A stretch of 64,000 nt of DNA, taken from assembly GCA_027574665.1 (NCBI GenBank), contig CM050648.1:42937700-43001699 (forward strand), in the 5' to 3' direction. The translations under genes and the position numbers were made by a program. The stretch's first letter is position 1, and each line of letters begins with the position of its first letter. Origin of the DNA: Rhynochetos jubatus (lineage: Eukaryota; Chordata; Aves; Eurypygiformes; Rhynochetidae). The notes beneath the pieces are model-generated. The model had not been told where the DNA came from. It saw only the letters and a program-made list of their open reading frames with translations, and ran no database searches. Below are positions 15,501 through 38,100 of the stretch, piece by piece.

Positions 15501-18500
15501 GACAAGCAACGGAATTTGCACTGTCAGACAGTTCATAACAGAGCAAAAGTTCAAGAAGAGGAACATCACCGCAGACAGAAAGAAGGGTGAGGGGAAGATA
15601 AACAGGCAGAGACATTGTTCAGCATGCTCCCATCCTGCCACAAGAGCATCTCCCAAGTGCACTAACAATGTTCACTAGAAAAACATTAGCCTCAAATTGA
15701 AATTTTGGAAACATTGAAATTACAGAACACTTTTTTGTTTCCACATGCTGCCAGGTTTGGTTAAAACCAGCAAGACTATTAATTTCTTGTCATTGCAGAA
15801 ACTTGGAGGTTTGTTGTTGGTTATTCATGAACTTGTGACCACCGTTAACATAAGCAGCTCAGTGTTTGCATTCTGCAGCATTTCCTTCGTAGGACTGCAG
15901 ATCTACAGTGTCTTCAAGTTACTGACAGTGTTTCTCATTTACTCTTATAATAAATTAAGCAAACAGAAGGAAATGACAGTACTTGAAAACAGAATTTGAA
16001 TCACACTGCAAGAAGAGTTCAGATTCACAGAGAAAACCTTTAATAACCAGGACAGGTCTCTAAGTCACACCGCCTGCATAAAGAATGGAAATATGAACAG
16101 CTATTTGATGAAGTTGTATCAGCAAATGAAACATGAAATCAAACTGCAAGTTTAACAATTCACAAAGACACAATAGTCTTTTCATTCTTGGATTGTCTGC
16201 TAGGTGTGGCATGTTTCTGTTACTACTGTCTATAACAGCATCGTGTGGATAGGAAGTTTTCATAACCATACCTACAAGCAACAAAATGGTTAGTGACCCA
16301 GGTAACATACATGCTACATTAGGAAACAAAACCAGCTTTAAACAACAACAAACTTTAAAAATCAAGATTTTGTAATTGTCAATATAAGTGAAGGCAGTTA
16401 TTAAAACACTGGCATACAGCCCTCCAGCAAAGAACAGTGACTGGAGAAAAGACATGTTAGAGGAGTAATTATAAACATTAAAAATCTGGAAGAGGGACAT
16501 GGCACAAACAAGCACAATGTGAAAAGAGGACAGGATTGTCAAACAAAGCAGAATGCCTGAGGTGAACAATGGTGAAAGAGAACTTAACGGCCTCATCCAG
16601 TAAATTTGATACTAAAGAGCTTGTTGAGATTCTGTACGGAACAGATGGAGCACAGACAGACGAAGTCTGCAGTGTTGCAGGGCTAAAAAAGTAGAATCAT
16701 GAAAAGAAGCAGAATTGTTTGGGTAGCAGCAGATCAGAGCTTGAGGTGAATAAAGGGAAGAGAAATAACAAAGCAAGGCTTTGGATTACACTTCCATGCC
16801 CAACATCCTCACTGGAGTCAATGGCACTGTTCCCAGTAAGGTCCGTAAATTATCTGCTGTGCAGAAAGGCAAAGAGAGAACAAGGGTGTATGGAGGAGCA
16901 GTCTCAGAGGAGAAATGCACTCAGCTCTAGGAGGAAGGGGAGCCTGCTACATGAGGGATTATGCCAAAAAAAAAATGGGGGGTGTGTATAAATAAGCAGA
17001 GCTGTAAAACAACAGAAAAAAAGTGAATTCATTAAAAAAACAACCTCATAAGAAATGGGAGATTCTGCTAACAATCTGAGAGGTATCTCTCATCTTCTGT
17101 TTTGGCATTTTGGATTCTGGCTTCAGGAGAAAGATTAAAAAAAGCAGACCATCAATTTCTGAGTAAATGTGAAAAAACTTACCTATGTCCCTCATTAAAC
17201 CCATATTTTGGTATGGCCAAGTAAAACGGAGTTTGACCACCCTCGAAGCCTAACCGGGGGCGATTTCCTCTTTGTGTTTCTCCTTTGTGACCTCGACCGC
17301 ACTTCCTACCTCTGTATCTTCCACGGCCACGTCTTTTCTCCTTGAAAACAATCAAGGATACATTTAGTCAACTACTTGGAAGATAAGTATATACAAAACA
17401 TAAGGATTTCAGAGATAAACAAACTGAGCAAAATGCTGATTCCTGGGGAAAAAAAATGCAGAGATAGTTCTTTTCCAAGGGGAAAGATAGTCAGAAAAGC
17501 AGTTAATGGGATTGTTGCAGAGCACAGCTCTAAGCATCACCACAAATAGTCTGAAAGTTTACATGAACACACACTGCAATAAAAGGAATAGTAGTATTAA
17601 ATCCTACCTCTCAGACCCTGCACTCTCCAAGTTAGGGATTTTTCCTGAATTAGCTATTGATATTTCTGCCTATTTCAGGAGAAAGTTGCTCAGTGCTCAA
17701 AAGTTTCTGCACACTGGTAATTTCTACTGACTACAAATCAAAAGAGAAGACTGTATTTTAAACATTTATTATTTTTTAAATGAAGACTGTGATACTAAGC
17801 TATTAGTTTTCTCAGCATTTTAAAGTAGCAATTCCGCAGTCTTCTTGCCCTCACCTCCTATTTGTGCTAGCAGAAGCACCTGCACAGTTAAATAGTGAAT
17901 GGGATCAAAGACATAAGCAATGGTAAAATCTTGGTAATTTTTTTTTATTATTTTTAATTTAAAATCCAGATCAGTTGCCTCAATTCAGTACAATTCATGT
18001 GTATGCAAGTATCTACAGGATTACAAAACTGGCAGTAAGCAAGGGTGGAAATGAGCAGCTGGGAGTGACCGCTATTAAATGAAGCGGTGCCAGCTCATTC
18101 TGACCTAACTAATAAAGTTTCCTGTGTAAGGTGACTTCATTTAATTCATAAACTGAAGAATTCGCAGCACTAAGGTTCATTCTGATTTCTTCATGCTTTC
18201 TCAGGGACAAGACAGAGCCACTAGCTTCAAAATCCTTGCTGCTGTGCTGCACGTGGTGGAGTTCGCTGTTCAGCTCCAAGAGGCACGATGATAACTGTGC
18301 ATCGCTTTGATGGGTCCACTAGGTCTTACAAAGTTTTTCCCATTTAAGATAACATTCACTCGAGTGTGAACACACATGGAAGGAGCAATGTCACATTCCT
18401 AACTAGCCTCACATCTGCACAACACAATTCACACATCTGCAATTTTCCTTTGCGTTCCTCAATGTGAATCAGTCAGGCTGGGAGATATGTAAAGCAACAC

Positions 18501-20675
18501 ATTCTAAACAGTATTTGTACTGCTTATAAGATAACATTGGTTAAATCACAGCACAGTCACTGTTGGATCAATAACAATGTAAACAATTCATTATTAAAGA
18601 GACTACAGTAAGCCTCTTCAATTTCTCATTTTTGTATTCAGCACTCAGCCAAACTTCAAGCACTCCTAATCCTACAAATCACTCTATGCAGTTAGACTGC
18701 AGCACAGAATGTTGAGTAAAACTCAGGTCTGAATTTGGCTTGTTACATCATGGTACTTGATTATTAGCTTAACACTACAAAGACACAGGATTTGTTTTAT
18801 GCTCTTTACTGTGTCTGTAAGTTTCCCAAAGTTATGGAGCACTTAATGTGTGCTGAAATATTAATAAAGTCAGCACAGACAAACCTCAGAAAAACATGCA
18901 TTAATATATTTGAAATCTGACCTAAGATGTGCAGCTTACCTGCAATAATTAATACTAAGTAGTACAGAGTTCAAGTGCAGTTTTGTGCTAGATTACAGTA
19001 TCCCTGCCACCAAAGGAAGCTGACTTGTCCCCAGCTCTGCGTTGGACAGGTCAGGAAATTAAACTAGATGATAACTAATTTTTTCTAATTCGTTTTCAGC
19101 TGCTTTAGTTCCCTGCTCTGGCTCACCACACAACCACTACCAGCAGCACACAATACACAGCAGGTATGAGCACCTGGAGACAGAGGGGAGGGCACAGTCG
19201 GCCCACACGCACACCAGATTACACGGTGACTTCAGTTAACACAAGTACAGTGACAGTATCTGGCCACAAATGGAATGTAGTAAGTACACTGACCAGTTTT
19301 TAGATCACCCGAGGAGCCAAACAAAGCATGTGGGTTTTTTTTGCCCTGCAACTTCTGTTTATGAAGCCAAATGCTCTTAAATCTGCTTATTTGAGAACTT
19401 AATTAAGCACAGAATAAGGTTGTCAGACACCAAATGAAAAATACCAGAGAAACAGAGCTGAGGTCACTCTAACAAATTCTGACTGAAAGCAAATAGTTAG
19501 CAGTAACATGGGGAAAAAACACTTATTTCCTAGATGGAGTTGCTAAAGACCAAGTGAGTGTACAAAAAATCTCTGCATTCAAAATAAAAGTGTTTTCCTA
19601 AACCAAACAGCTACCTTGAAAAAGTCCTGAGTCCAAACACTGTCAGGAAAGCATTAGTTCTAGACTATGTCATAACTTCTGGATGCTAAACCTGAAAATA
19701 CCACTTTGGAGTCTGTATTAGTTTGGAAAACCTTAATAATCATCATTCCAGCCCTGTGCAGGGCTTATTCTTCCAGCTCCATTTGACTCTGACCAAGCTG
19801 GGTGTTCACAGCTCCAGGTGAAGTAACTTGATAGGGGAACCCCAACAGCTGCCGGGGGAAATAACTTCCATTCTCTTGCCTTGTAACAGGTTTACAGGGT
19901 TACAACTTTGTAGCACCCAGCAGCTCTGTAAACATCTCTACGGGCCCTTGAGCACTGCCACAGAAGCTCTGCTTGGAGCTACCTCTCAGTTGTCTGTTTC
20001 TATGACTTCAGCCCTTGAACCTCATCCTCCAGTTCCCTGATATTTCCCCCAGATCAGGTGGGGTTTTTGCTCGTTTCTTTTCTTTACTCTTCTGTTGCTT
20101 TACAAGGAGACAGGGAAGAGAACATTTCGTTTTGTTTTCAAGAAAGCAACAGTAACAAGAATTGTGGGCTGGCAATGCACTCCTTTACTTTTCATGCCTT
20201 TTAACTTTCCCTTTTCAAATGTATTATCCCATCCCATAAACATTTGGTACTCCATACTTTTCTCTGTTTCCCCTCACCCTCCAACGACTGCCCTGAGGTT
20301 TAGCTAGGGCCACTCATCAGTTCCCCGTGGGAATGGCTACACACGCCAGCTACAGGACGTACAAAGTACAAGAACAGGCCCAACACACACAACACTGCCA
20401 CCCACTTCTCAGCTTTCCCATGCCACTCTCCTGGGCCTGCCACAGCCTTCCCGAAGGTCGTCTGACAGCCCTGGAGGCAACCGCCACCAGGGCCGAGCGT
20501 GCCCGCTGCCGAGGCGGGATCCTGCCGCCGGAGGAAAGCATGTCCGCGAGCCTCCCGGCAAGGTGCAGGCACTTACCGACTTTTTGGAGCCTGGACTAGG
20601 CCTTAGGTTGGCCAGACTGACTCTGGGCAGCGACCGCAGCAGCTCCAAAGCCTTGATCCCGCCATTCCCGCTCAT
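12256..20675 (-). CDS. MRPL15: 39S ribosomal protein L15, mitochondrial (five coding exons)
   Basis: This gene encodes the uL15m protein of the mitochondrial ribosome large subunit. The coding exons on the minus strand are 20675-20577, 17340-17183, 14541-14376, 13912-13789 and 12593-12256. Lengths 99+158+166+124+338 give 885 nt, or 294 residues, against 296 in human from memory. Every junction has GT/AG ends and the phases agree. The product starts [18 protein letters not shown], a basic mitochondrial-targeting-like N-terminus. It continues through an Arg/Gly-rich stretch with GRGHKG at residues 48-53, then [11 protein letters not shown], then [15 protein letters not shown], and ends [13 protein letters not shown]. 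The whole length aligns with vertebrate MRPL15 as I remember it. It is head to head with LYPLA1, with about 3.1 kb between start codons. The frame is intact. Confidence 0.97.
12594..13788 (-). other. MRPL15: MRPL15 intron 4
   Basis: This GT-AG intron of about 1.2 kb starts with GTAAGAAT. A plus-strand A tract at about 13747-13763 reads as poly-T shortly inside the 5' splice site on the transcribed strand. Nothing else is recognised. Confidence 0.85.
13789..13912 (-). CDS. MRPL15: MRPL15 coding exon 4
   Basis: The exon lies between an ATTTACAG acceptor and a GTAAGAAT donor. It is 124 nt, 41 codons plus one base, and encodes residues 142-182: [14 protein letters not shown], then [17 protein letters not shown], then SFYDPRSL. 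This is the conserved core of the L15 fold. The phase joins exactly with exons 3 and 5. Confidence 0.96.
13913..14375 (-). other. MRPL15: MRPL15 intron 3
   Basis: This is a short intron of 463 bp with donor GTAGGC and acceptor TTTACAG. No repeat or RNA gene is recognised in it. Confidence 0.85.
14376..14541 (-). CDS. MRPL15: MRPL15 coding exon 3
   Basis: The acceptor is CTGTGCAG and the donor is GAG followed by GTAGGC. The first base completes the Ser86 codon. The exon then encodes residues 87-141: [20 protein letters not shown], then [12 protein letters not shown], then [17 protein letters not shown]. It is 166 nt and ends in phase 0. Identity with human MRPL15 is high over this part. Longer frames overlapping it on either strand run into intron and are not real extensions. 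Confidence 0.97.
14542..17182 (-). other. MRPL15: MRPL15 intron 2
   Basis: The intron is about 2.6 kb. It contains a 178-codon T-rich minus-strand frame at 16060-16596 that I treat as chance (see findings). No CR1 or LTR sequence is seen. Confidence 0.8.
17183..17340 (-). CDS. MRPL15: MRPL15 coding exon 2
   Basis: The acceptor is TTTTCAAG and the donor is GTAAGTTT. The 158-nt exon encodes residues 34-85, beginning [20 protein letters not shown] and ending with [14 protein letters not shown], plus two bases of the Ser86 codon. The very basic Arg/Gly segment is the rRNA-contacting N-terminal arm of the L15 family. No frame this short would be found without the splice evidence. Confidence 0.96.
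17341..20576 (-). other. MRPL15: MRPL15 intron 1
   Basis: This intron of about 3.2 kb separates the targeting-peptide exon from the ribosomal-protein body. The donor is GTAAGTGC. I recognise no interspersed repeat or RNA gene in it. Open frames here, such as 19828-20040, have no coding support. Confidence 0.8.
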
Positions 20676-21050
20676 GTCCGCTCACCTTCCAAGGGCGGCA
20701 GCAACGCTGCTCCAACCGAACTGCTTTACGGCAGAACCGTAAACCGCGCTTTCTCAACAGTGTCGCGCTGCCGTGGGCGGAGAGAGGCAGTTGGCGTCGC
20801 GGCATCTGCTGACGCGGTGAACGCCGCCTGCGGGTTTTCAGGCGCCCGAAGGGCAGAGCGGGCGGAGGCGCGGCCTGCCCGGGCGGGGCAGCCGAGGACA
20901 GGCGGTGCTGCCGTCCCGCCTCCGGGCAGCGCCTTCGGGGCCAGCGGCCGGCCGGGATGGAGCCAGGGTGTCCTCTCCCATCTCCGTCGGCCGGCTGCCA
21001 CGTACGCGCTGTGCTGCGGGAACGGGGGAGGTGCGGAGAGTTAAACGTTA
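20440..21050 (-). promoter_or_regulatory. CpG island promoter of MRPL15
   Basis: GC and CpG content rise sharply around and upstream of the MRPL15 start codon and fall off after about 21050. There is no clear TATA box, as expected for a housekeeping gene. The exact transcription start cannot be fixed by eye. Overlapping open frames on both strands in this island come from the lack of AT-rich stop codons. Confidence 0.75.
20577..20675 (-). CDS. MRPL15: MRPL15 coding exon 1 with start codon
   Basis: The ATG at 20675-20673 has G at -3 and A at +4, an adequate initiation context. The 33 codons read [18 protein letters not shown] then [15 protein letters not shown]. This matches the vertebrate MRPL15 N-terminus and looks like a mitochondrial presequence: Arg, Lys, Leu and Ser with no acidic residue except one Glu. 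The exon ends in phase 0 at a perfect GTAAGT donor. Confidence 0.95.
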
Positions 21051-23230
21051 ACGTGGATCGCTCTGCTAATCGTGTGTCAGTCGGTGTTTAACCCTGCGGC
21101 AATCCAAAAAGTTTCAAGGAGGATACTTACTGGAAATGTGCGTTATTATTAGAGACTTCCCTTGTGCTACTGCAGTACCTGATCACTTCCATTATTTTAG
21201 TCTAAAAAGCGGACCTACTGGAAAATCTTACAGCAGTTTCACTCGGTATCTCGGCCCGCTGGGGAGTTGGTTGCCTTCCACCGCAGGGGTGGGGGGGTGC
21301 CGGCTTACCGGGATGAGGAACGGTATTACAGAAGCAGCTGCTGAGAAGTTACGGAGCAGAAACGCCCATTCCCGTTGTGAAAGTCACCCGGCACTTCTCC
21401 GTGCAATATCCTGCTTTCAGTCCTGAAGCTTCTGCTTGACCAAAACCACCTTCCACGTTGAATGTCTGTGTCAGGTTATGTCTCAGAGAAAAGGTCACAC
21501 GACAGCTTTGCTCATTCTGAGAGTAAACAAGGGTGAAATGGAAATCACATTGGCAGAAATTTGTGAGTTTCATTATGCATAACTTCTTATCCCCTTCAAA
21601 TAAAACTTAATAGGAATTACAATGTAACAATGCACATGAAATGCTGGTGTGGAAAACCATCTTAGCAGCCACTAGGGTAGGGAAAAAGACGTAGTTTAAG
21701 GCATACTCTGCCTTGTAAAGCTCTCACTGCTTTAAGTAGAACCTTTAAGTAGAAGTGTAACAGTCATGATAGATATCTCACTGTAAAGAGACAGTCAACT
21801 TAGGAGTCTTTGAAAGATTCAAAAATCAGCTGTTCTCAGCAATTCCTGCAGGATTTCAGAATCTCGGTTCCTTGAACATGTGTCTGTAGCCAGCAGACTG
21901 CCCCATGCCTGCACAGGCCATCCCACTACTGTGTGACTCAGGTATGCCCAATCCACGCAGAGCTTAGCCACGCTAGCAGCAACTGGGAATTCAGGTAAAA
22001 TCATTCCAGCTACACTGATTAAAAGCTTGCTCTATGAGCAGACTAGCGGTCTCCTAGGCTGCAGGTTCATCAGCAGACCACCACATGAAAGAGACATTTA
22101 CGTGGTAAATAGCTCAGTGGAGAGGGAAGACAGAATTTTGTTCGTGTCCCAAAGGGCTGATCTACAGCGAGAGTCAGGTTCAGCGTTCTCGATAATCAGG
22201 TGACATGATGTGAAGTTCCTAATCCTTTAGGAATCTTTTATGCATAAACTGTATTTTCGTAACAGATCTGAGTTGGGTACAGTGTGTGAGTCAAAAACAC
22301 ACACTAAAGTAGAGATAAACCACAAAAAGGTACTTGTGAAAATAACCCGATTTTAGCAATAACAGGGATTCCCTGGCATAAGTACTATGCAGCAAAGCAG
22401 CTTAACAGTCACAGCAAAACAGGCTGCATGTTTCAGGTTACACAAACGGCACAAAGGCTTCTCCAATATATTTTATGCAGCCATGCTGATAATAATATTA
22501 ACATTATTGACCAAAAGGTTTGTGAAAAAAATTGCCTCTGCCTGGTATGGAACATACCAGTGGGAAGGATGCGAAAGAAGTATACAGCATGCATTCAGCT
22601 GCTGTTGGAGCTGCCAAAACAGCAGCCACGTTAGCCAGACGCCACCCGGAGAATACAATGAGTACATTGACTTTCTAGGAGGAAACGTCTGACAAAGAAG
22701 TACGGAATAGAAGACAAAGAACAAAGTATTTCATTTTGGTAGAAATGTGTTTGCTGTACTTATTCAGAGTTCGTCTAAGTATTCAGAACAGACTGGAATG
22801 ACCCGGTAATTTCAATACAGAGTGCCTGAACAGCCAAATACATTTTGGGATGAATAAGAATCATTGACTCTCTGGCAGCAAGAGATTTAATTTGGTGATG
22901 GAGGCATCTGATCTGATGAGGACAAATGAGTTCTGTCTAACAATGCTACTCCATGTATTTGGGCCGTTTTTCCTGTATCCCATGACTTACTAGTTTGTAT
23001 TTACCTATTTAAGAATACTTTTACTTCCTTTTCCCCTAAATCTTATAATACAGCATAAAAATGATTTTTACAGGAAACAAACCATAGAAAAGTGGAAATT
23101 ACGCTATAAACGCTCACTATCTTCTGGCAGATGTACCTGGCTATTTGCAAGGTAGTTTTAAAGGTGAAAGATAGTTCAAACTCTTTGAAAATGACCGGAA
23201 ACCCCAAACCAGAAGCCGTTCCGAAGAGTC
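21051..23230. other. Spacer between the MRPL15 and LYPLA1 promoters
   Basis: About 2.2 kb lies between the two CpG islands. A moderately GC-rich patch near 21240-21390 has scattered CpGs. The longest frame is about 100 codons (22387-22692) and has no recognisable product. I see no repeat of a known family. Confidence 0.65.
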
Positions 23231-23527
23231 TGCCTTTTAACCAGTGTATGCAGACTTGTCACTCCTCCGCACCCCAGGCTTCGGCCGGACATCCCTGCAT
23301 CCCGGGCAGGCCGTAGCTGTCCCCGGAGAGCCCCAGAGGCCTGCAGAGCCGACACGCCTGCCCAGGCGGGCCGCAATCCGGCCCGGGAAGAGCACGTACA
23401 AGGCCGAACGGGGCATCGAGGGTCGCTGCTCCGGCCCCGCGGAGGCCGCGTTCAACCTTTACCTCAGAGACGGTACCGTTCGCCTCAGCCACGCGCCCCG
23501 CAGGGCCACCTGTCCCGCCGCGCGGGC

Positions 23528-23609
23528 GACAGCCAATCGGGGCCGGGGATGGCCTCGGGGGTGGGGGTGACAGCCAATCGGAGCCAGGGATGGCCTCGGG
23601 GGGTGGGAG
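23528..23609 (+). repeat. Tandem 41-bp promoter unit, two copies, each with a CCAAT box
   Basis: The motif gacagccaatcgg begins at 23528 and again at 23569, and each copy continues into a similar ccggggatggcctcgggg-like stretch. The copies differ at a few positions. CCAAT pentamers are at 23533-23537 and 23574-23578, the same strand and 41 bp apart. CCAAT in this position is the usual NF-Y site class; binding here is inferred. Confidence 0.8.
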
Positions 23610-23795
23610 CGGCAGCCCGGGAGCGGGGCGGCGGGGATAAAGGCGGCAGGCCCGCTCCTCCACCCCCTGGTTGCTGCCTGCCCGCCCACGCTCCTCCCAC
23701 GCCATCGCTCTCCTTCCCCCGCCCTCCTGGCCCGGCGCCCGTCCCGCCTCCCTGCTCCTGGCCGGTGTCCCGCTGGCCGCCTCGCAGTCCGGTGT

Positions 23796-34690
<10,895 letters not shown>

Positions 34691-35190
34691 AGTAATGTGA
34701 GAAGCCTTCTGTATAAATACACCAGCATCAACTGTGGTAGAGTCTTTCTCTTTTCATATGTCTGATAGGAAGCATTACTTCTATACCTGCAGTGTCACTA
34801 CTGTGTGGCAAATTTATACTTAGGATGAGGATTAAATAATACACATGTACACGAAATTATAGTCATTAGTATTAATTGTCCACTGATGGGACTATATGAA
34901 TGAGGCAGCTAGGTAACAATGACAGTATGTAACCTAAGCGTACTGTGTTAAGTCATCTGATTTTTTTGATTGCAGAATTTTACACTATTTGTACAAGTAA
35001 TTAAAAACTAAATTTAAGTGAGCAACAGAAACCAGAAATTTGACCAGTTTAGTTACACTTGAGACATGATTTGTTCTTAATACTCACTGGAAACATTAAA
35101 ACATTTCCTTATGTAGTGGATGCATAAAGTACACAATATGTAACATAGTGGGCATATGATGGTAAAATAAATGTTACCAAGGACAAAGCT
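34691..35190 (+). other. LYPLA1: LYPLA1 3'UTR (proximal form)
   Basis: This is AT-rich sequence after the stop codon. A canonical AATAAA at 35166-35171 would give a 3'UTR of about 0.5 kb. Longer forms using signals further right are possible and cannot be excluded. Confidence 0.5.
35166..35171 (+). other. Candidate polyadenylation signal of LYPLA1 (AATAAA)
   Basis: This is the first canonical AATAAA after the LYPLA1 stop codon. The assignment is by position only. Confidence 0.45.
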
Positions 35191-38100
35191 TTAATTGAAT
35201 GTTAATTGTTACTTTGGATATGGTGGGTTGTTCTTGTAGAATGGCTGGAAGTCAGCAAAGGTATTTCCTATATTTAAAACACCTCAATTTTTAACTGATT
35301 TCATAAAGGTATTGTAGAAATTATAAAGGGACTCATTCCAATTTGTCTTTCAGTTAATTTAGTCTTTGTTAGACCATCATTTATCACATATTTGCTTATT
35401 GTCTTCCCCCTCCCATTACTGTAAACTCCTGTCAAATGCTGACTTAGAACAGGATTCTGAAGAAGTACATAGGGTTAACTTGAGTAAACTCCTGCCTTCA
35501 CACTGAATATTCATCTCGTGGTTTAGTCTCGGTAGATATATTGATATTTCATGTACAGTTTTGATTTTCCTGGCTGCTTTGGCGTAACTAACTGAAAACA
35601 CAGCTGTCTAGTTTTGTGTATTGTTAAGTCTCATCTGTAACAACAGACACTGACTAGTTCGCATTCCTTTTAAATCAAAATATAAGTACAATTGAGATAT
35701 AACTTACTTAAACTTTAATACTTTTATTGCATGTTGAGACTTTTTTTTTTCTGAAAAAGAAAAAATATTTTCAAATATATCATTCTACATTTCCCTAGAT
35801 CACTATAGCCTGACAATACGGATACCTGCTATGGGGGGAGTGGGAATCTACAAAATAGTTTGTGTCTCTTCCTTCAGAAGCTTAGAGTTCTAGAATGCAC
35901 TGGGTTACAGAAATCAATGCACTCTCAACAGCTTTTTGCAGTTAAAAGCCATAATTTACTCCCGGAAATGGCTGTTCTGTAGAGTTCAGAGGCTGTGACC
36001 ACACTTAGGAATGTTTAAAAAATATACCACAGTTTTTCGCCATGATATGCTGCATAAGTGTTCTATACTAGAGTATGTTTGCAAGCAAAGAATATTCCTG
36101 TTTTGGATGCATCTGTGTTGTCAGCACTGGGCTTCATACCTGCATTTAAGGTACTTTGTTCTCTCCCAATTTAATCAAGTGGTCATCTTGCCTTGGATGT
36201 AAATCCATACACACTGTATCTGCGAGTATAAATGCATAAATGGGGAATTACACCTTTATATCCCTTCTTTAACACTGCTGCTGCCAGAAATCTGACTTGT
36301 TCACCTAAAGTGAGTTCTCAGTTTTTGGTGCTTTTCTTCGTATGTATTGCACTTAAGTTTTAGGAAGCTGTTTTCTTATCCAGTTTCTCTGTATTATTAA
36401 GCATCTCAATATGTAAAATTAATAAGTTTTTTCTAAATGGTATTGAAACACTTTTAGATATTCTATCTGTGTGTTTGAGAGAGGGCATGTCTATTAACTT
36501 TGAAGTTTAATTCATTTTTTTTCCCTTGGTCACTCTGTTCTGTTTATCGGCCAATTTGTCTTTCAGTTAATTTAGTTCACAAAGGAACCATAATATTCTT
36601 ATTGCAGTTGTGCCAAAGTTCTATCGACAAAACAGTATGTCCTAGCCTGGAGTCGTTCCCAAATTGCATTAGCTAATTTTGCAAGTCGTGCTGAATTGCA
36701 GACTTGATAAGCAAACTGTATGTTATTTCTCCTAGTTTTTAGATTTGTCCTCATTGCCCTGTTGTCTACATAATTCCTTGACTGTTGGTGGGTTTCAGAA
36801 GTTGTGAACAAGCTTCTAATTTTTCCTTTATTTCCTTCTTCTGTTTGTAAATTTTTTGTTAATGCTGTTTAGCTGTCTTGTTCAACTGCTAATTAACTGT
36901 GTGCTGATTTCACATTCGTCTGTCAAATATTTTTAAAATCTCATTCTAAGATGTTCAAGTGAGGTCAGTCCTAGCTTTATTCTGTGTTAGCTTCATAACA
37001 TTTCCTTCAGTTTGGTGAATTGTCTTCACAGCTTGTGGTCGGTTTCCCATACTTATGCATTTTAATCCGTCAGCTTCAATTGTCGGCTCCATGATGCTTT
37101 CAGACATTTTTCTGGAAATGCTTTATGTGCTAACTTTGTTCAAATAGCTATCACAACGAAATTTTTTTCATACTGTTTTTGCTGTTTGCTTTATCTACAA
37201 AGAGCTGTTTTACCAAAGTAAATGTAAGTAAATGCTGAGACTTATTCTAAATTTCTCTGTTGTTGGGAGAATTCTTCCCCTCAAGTCGTGATTTTTGCAG
37301 GAGTATACGAGTATGTTGTGGCTGGAGGTTGTTAAAGAGCCTAGAAGCTAGAGGGAACTTCAAGCATGTATTTGAAGTCTGTCCTGTCTCCTCCCATATT
37401 ACAGTGTGTCTCTTCAGCTCCTGCATTTTGTAACATCCCAGTGATTTGGAAAGCTCTGTGTATGATGTGGCAGCTGAACTTCTTCACTACCTGAAGTGGT
37501 TTGGTGCTGGGACTGTGGTCATGCCTGCATGTATTTTTAGACTGAGTCTGTTGTGGGGATTTTCATAATACTGTGTTAAAATGGAGGAGTAGGACAGTCA
37601 AGGAATGAAATGTTAAATGTGAATGTTCTACCCTTATGAACTACAAACTGTCTAACAATGAAGGGGCTTTCTGAAATGTTAGACTTTCCCCAGAAGGGGG
37701 TGATGTCTGCCAAATCTGGGAAAATACCTGGCTTGAAGATAAGTTTGTTTCATTTGGTCTCTAACTCCCTAATGTGTTTCTAATTTCAAAATGGTACTTA
37801 AACTTTACTGCAGTTTTGTGTAGTCAGAAGTCTGACTTCTTGTTGGAATATGTTGCCCGCTTTTTTTTGGTAAGAAATATGTTGAATTATGTATTATAAG
37901 CCAAATCTTCCAGCCATTCTTGAGGTAAACCTGTACTGGGGTCTGTACTGTGGTGCAGGCTGTATGATTTGGTCTCTTCCTCCAATCTCGTATAATTACG
38001 ACACAGTAGATTGATAAATGTACTGTACACTGTAACTGGTATTAGAATTGTTAATTAAAACGTGTTCTCTCTAATGGAGCATACTGCACTTCTTTGAACT

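Noticed and set aside
36599-37150. A-rich minus strand with frame fragments, considered as a decayed processed gene copy
   Set aside because: No parent gene could be named, no poly-A tail or target duplication matches the segment, and the composition alone explains the fragments.
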